Shown piece after piece: positions 61,955 through 64,000 of a stretch of DNA of 64,000 nt. The DNA is from Verrucomicrobiia bacterium (GTDB lineage Bacteria; Verrucomicrobiota; Verrucomicrobiia; Verrucomicrobiales; DEV007). Under the pieces are notes generated by a model. That model did not search any database and was not told the DNA's origin. It saw nothing but the letters and a program-made list of their open reading frames with translations. The stretch lies in contig JAUICH010000006.1 in NCBI GenBank assembly GCA_030427505.1, positions 62,001-126,000 of the forward strand, written 5' to 3'. The translations under genes and the position numbers were made by a program. Numbering within the stretch: the stretch's first letter is position 1; each line of letters begins with the position of its first letter.

Positions 61955-64000
61955 ATGGACTCGGAAAGATTATCGGCGGTGGACCGCCTGATTCGCTTTT
62001 GCCTGGAGAACCGCCTGGTGGTGATCCTGGTAACGCTGCTTCTGATTTTCCAGGGGCTGCGGAACGCGCCCTTTGATTGGGACATCCCCGGCATCAAGTC
62101 CGACCCGGTGGCGGTGGACGCCATTCCAGACATTGGAGAGAACCAGCAGATTGTCTTCACGGAATGGATGGGGCGCTCTCCGCAGGACGTGGACGACCAG
62201 ATTACCTATCCGCTGACGGCGGCCCTGCTGGGCATTCCGAAGGTCAAGACGGTGCGGAGTTATTCCATGTTCGGCTTCTCCTCCATCTACGTGATCTTCG
62301 AGGAAGACGCGGAGTTTTACTGGAGCCGCAGCCGCATCCTGGAGAAGCTCAATTCCCTGCCCATGGGCACGCTACCCCAGGACGTGACGCCCATGTTGGG
62401 ACCGGATGCCACGGCGCTGGGCCAGGTCTTCTGGTACACGCTGGAAGGCCGGGACGAGCAGGGGAAACCAGCGCCCGGCTGGACGCCGCAGGAGTTGCGC
62501 AGCATTCAGGATTACTATGTGCGCTATGGTCTGCAATCCGCGAAGGGCGTCTCGGAGGTGGCTTCCGTGGGTGGGTATGTGAAGGAATACCAGATAGACG
62601 TGGACCCGGACGCGATGCGGGCCTACGGCGTGACGCTGGACCAGGTGTATAAGGCGGTGCAGGCCTCCAACGTGGAGGTCGGCGCCCGGACTATCGAGAT
62701 CAACCGCGTGGAATACGTGGTGCGGGGAGAGGGGTTCCTGGAAAGCCTGGATGACCTGCGTAAGACTGTGGTGGCGGTGAATGACAACGTGCCCATCACA
62801 CTGGAGCGGATCGCTTCCGTCCAGATGGGGCCGGCTCTGCGCCGGGGCGCATTGGACAAGGCGGGCGCGGAAGCCGTGGGCGGCGTGGTGGTGGCGCGCT
62901 ATGGCGCGAACCCCATGAGCACCATCCAGGCGGTGAAGAAAAAGATCGAAGGCATCGCGCCAGGGCTGCCGAAGAAGGAGCTGGCGGATGGCCGCGTCAG
63001 CCAGGTGACCATTGTGCCGTTTTACGACCGGACGGGCCTGATCGACGAGACGTTGCAAACTCTGCGGGATGCCCTGGAGGAGGAGATCCTGGTGACCATC
63101 GTGGTGGTGCTGTTGTTAGTGTGGCACCTGCGCAGCGGCGCTTTGATTTCGCTGATGCTGCCGCTGGCGGTCTTGCTGACATTTATCGGCATGAAGCTTT
63201 TTGGCGTGGACGCGAATATTGTGGCTTTGTCAGGCATCGCCATTGCCATTGGGACCATTGTGGACATGGGCATCGTGGTGGTGGAGAACGTGCTGAAACG
63301 CATCGACGGCGCGCCACCGGGGGAAAGCCGGATGGAGTCCGTCTTTGTGGCCTGCCGGGAGGTGGGGGGGGCCGTACTGACCGCGGTGATGACCACCATT
63401 ATCGGATTCCTGCCGGTCTTCGCCATGGTGGGCGCGGAGGGCAAGCTGTTCCGGCCCCTGGCTTATACCAAGACCTTCGCCCTGGCGGCCGCCATTATTA
63501 TTACCCTGACCATCCTGCCGTCACTGGCCTTGAGCGTGGTTGGCAGAGGGAAAAAGCCCTCCGAGGAGAACACCAGGCAGAAGCGAGTGCGGCTGGGGAT
63601 TTGCGCGCTGCTGGCCCTGCTCATGATGTGGCTCCTTTCGGGCCGCTGGGAACCGCTCGGCCCTGGGCATCCTTTTCTGAATGGGCTGTTCGTGTTCCTG
63701 ATCCTGGGAGGTATGATGCTGGCCGTGTGGGCGTTCATGCACTTTTACGAGTTCATGCTGCGCTTTTTCCTGAGGTTCAAAATTCTGCTCATCGGCCTGG
63801 CCGCGTCGGTGGTCTGTTTTGGAATGCTCATCTGGACTCACCTGGGCCGGGAATTCATGCCCGCGCTGGATGAGGGCTCCTTTCTCTGGATGCCGTCCAT
63901 CATGCCACACGGTTCCATCGGAGAAGCCCTGGATGTCTTGCGGCAGCAGGATCAAGCGATCAACGCGATTCCTGAAGTCGAGTCCGTGGTGGGCAAAATC
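61955..64000 (+). CDS. CusA-like heavy-metal RND efflux pump, 3' end outside window
   Basis: ATG 61955 starts 7 bp after the adaptor's stop, and 682 codons are open to the window edge, so the C-terminal third is missing. The N-terminus has helix 1 (LIRFCLENRLVVILVTLLLI) and the porter motif IPDIGENQQIVFTEW. The membrane core shows IAIAIGTIVDMGIVVVENVL, in which the Asp of the proton relay is kept, and AVMTTIIGFLPVFAMVGAEG. CusA-type pumps export Cu(I) or Ag(I) with the adaptor and channel encoded just upstream. The exact metal cannot be told. Confidence 0.94.
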   Translation, partial: MDSERLSAVDRLIRFCLENRLVVILVTLLLIFQGLRNAPFDWDIPGIKSDPVAVDAIPDIGENQQIVFTEWMGRSPQDVDDQITYPLTAALLGIPKVKTVRSYSMFGFSSIYVIFEEDAEFYWSRSRILEKLNSLPMGTLPQDVTPMLGPDATALGQVFWYTLEGRDEQGKPAPGWTPQELRSIQDYYVRYGLQSAKGVSEVASVGGYVKEYQIDVDPDAMRAYGVTLDQVYKAVQASNVEVGARTIEINRVEYVVRGEGFLESLDDLRKTVVAVNDNVPITLERIASVQMGPALRRGALDKAGAEAVGGVVVARYGANPMSTIQAVKKKIEGIAPGLPKKELADGRVSQVTIVPFYDRTGLIDETLQTLRDALEEEILVTIVVVLLLVWHLRSGALISLMLPLAVLLTFIGMKLFGVDANIVALSGIAIAIGTIVDMGIVVVENVLKRIDGAPPGESRMESVFVACREVGGAVLTAVMTTIIGFLPVFAMVGAEGKLFRPLAYTKTFALAAAIIITLTILPSLALSVVGRGKKPSEENTRQKRVRLGICALLALLMMWLLSGRWEPLGPGHPFLNGLFVFLILGGMMLAVWAFMHFYEFMLRFFLRFKILLIGLAASVVCFGMLIWTHLGREFMPALDEGSFLWMPSIMPHGSIGEALDVLRQQDQAINAIPEVESVVGKI

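Overview
The window is about 64 kb of GC-rich chromosome from a diderm bacterium, most likely a Verrucomicrobiota member or a close PVC relative. Three things point there: LPS genes (lptD, lpxA), a DUF1592/DUF1552 gene pair plus a PVC-type heme-binding cytochrome (families concentrated in Planctomycetota and Verrucomicrobiota), and many secreted or membrane proteins of unknown function. The assignment is inference from gene families; no rRNA or tRNA gene was seen.

Layout. 1-2.8 kb: the 5' part of a YHYH-domain secreted protein, a small membrane protein, a repeat-bearing non-coding stretch and a DUF1223 thiol-motif protein. 3.1-8.4 kb: a probable carbohydrate or polyol cluster (zinc alcohol dehydrogenase, SDR, Gfo/Idh/MocA oxidoreductase, sodium:solute symporter with an unusual inserted domain). 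8.4-10.3 kb: an AT-richer island with two translationally coupled genes, the second encoding a SecB-like chaperone. 10.3-22.7 kb: clpB, cupin, large cytochrome, thioesterase, SixA-like phosphatase, SMP-30-like lactonase, a divergent MerR regulator/ECF sigma factor pair and an MCE-like lipoprotein. 22.9-28.3 kb, all minus strand: ferritin-like protein, lptD, lpxA, radC and a STAS/SpoIIAA-like protein. 28.5-37 kb: SGNH hydrolase, the DUF1592-DUF1552 pair, an orphan PotD-like lipoprotein and a sugar isomerase-like protein.

37-49.5 kb is one long minus-strand operon of the MoxR/DUF58/VWA type that also carries an ABC exporter: coiled-coil membrane protein, MoxR ATPase, large membrane protein, ABC ATPase, ABC permease, DUF58, BatA-like VWA, large VWA protein. 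Tight spacing and overlapping start/stop codons support one transcript. 49.6-52.5 kb is a divergent three-gene operon (double DUF3592 protein, arrestin-like protein, P-loop ATPase).

52.5-58.1 kb holds three paralogous membrane proteins of 263-264 residues that share a beta-rich SHD1-like N-terminal module and an almost invariant C-terminal tail. Between them lie a caspase-FGE fusion protein and, in frame directly behind its stop codon, a deleted remnant of a second caspase-FGE gene. 58.2 kb to the right edge is a heavy-metal efflux operon: Cys/His-rich exported protein, TolC-like outer membrane factor, CusB-like adaptor with metal-binding domains, and a CusA-like pump cut by the window edge.

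The best candidates for new biology are the SecB-like chaperone cassette (8.9-10.0 kb), the three-paralog membrane family with its conserved LKPxGxL terminus, the caspase-FGE remnant, and a 36-bp hairpin repeat whose two copies differ by compensatory stem changes.
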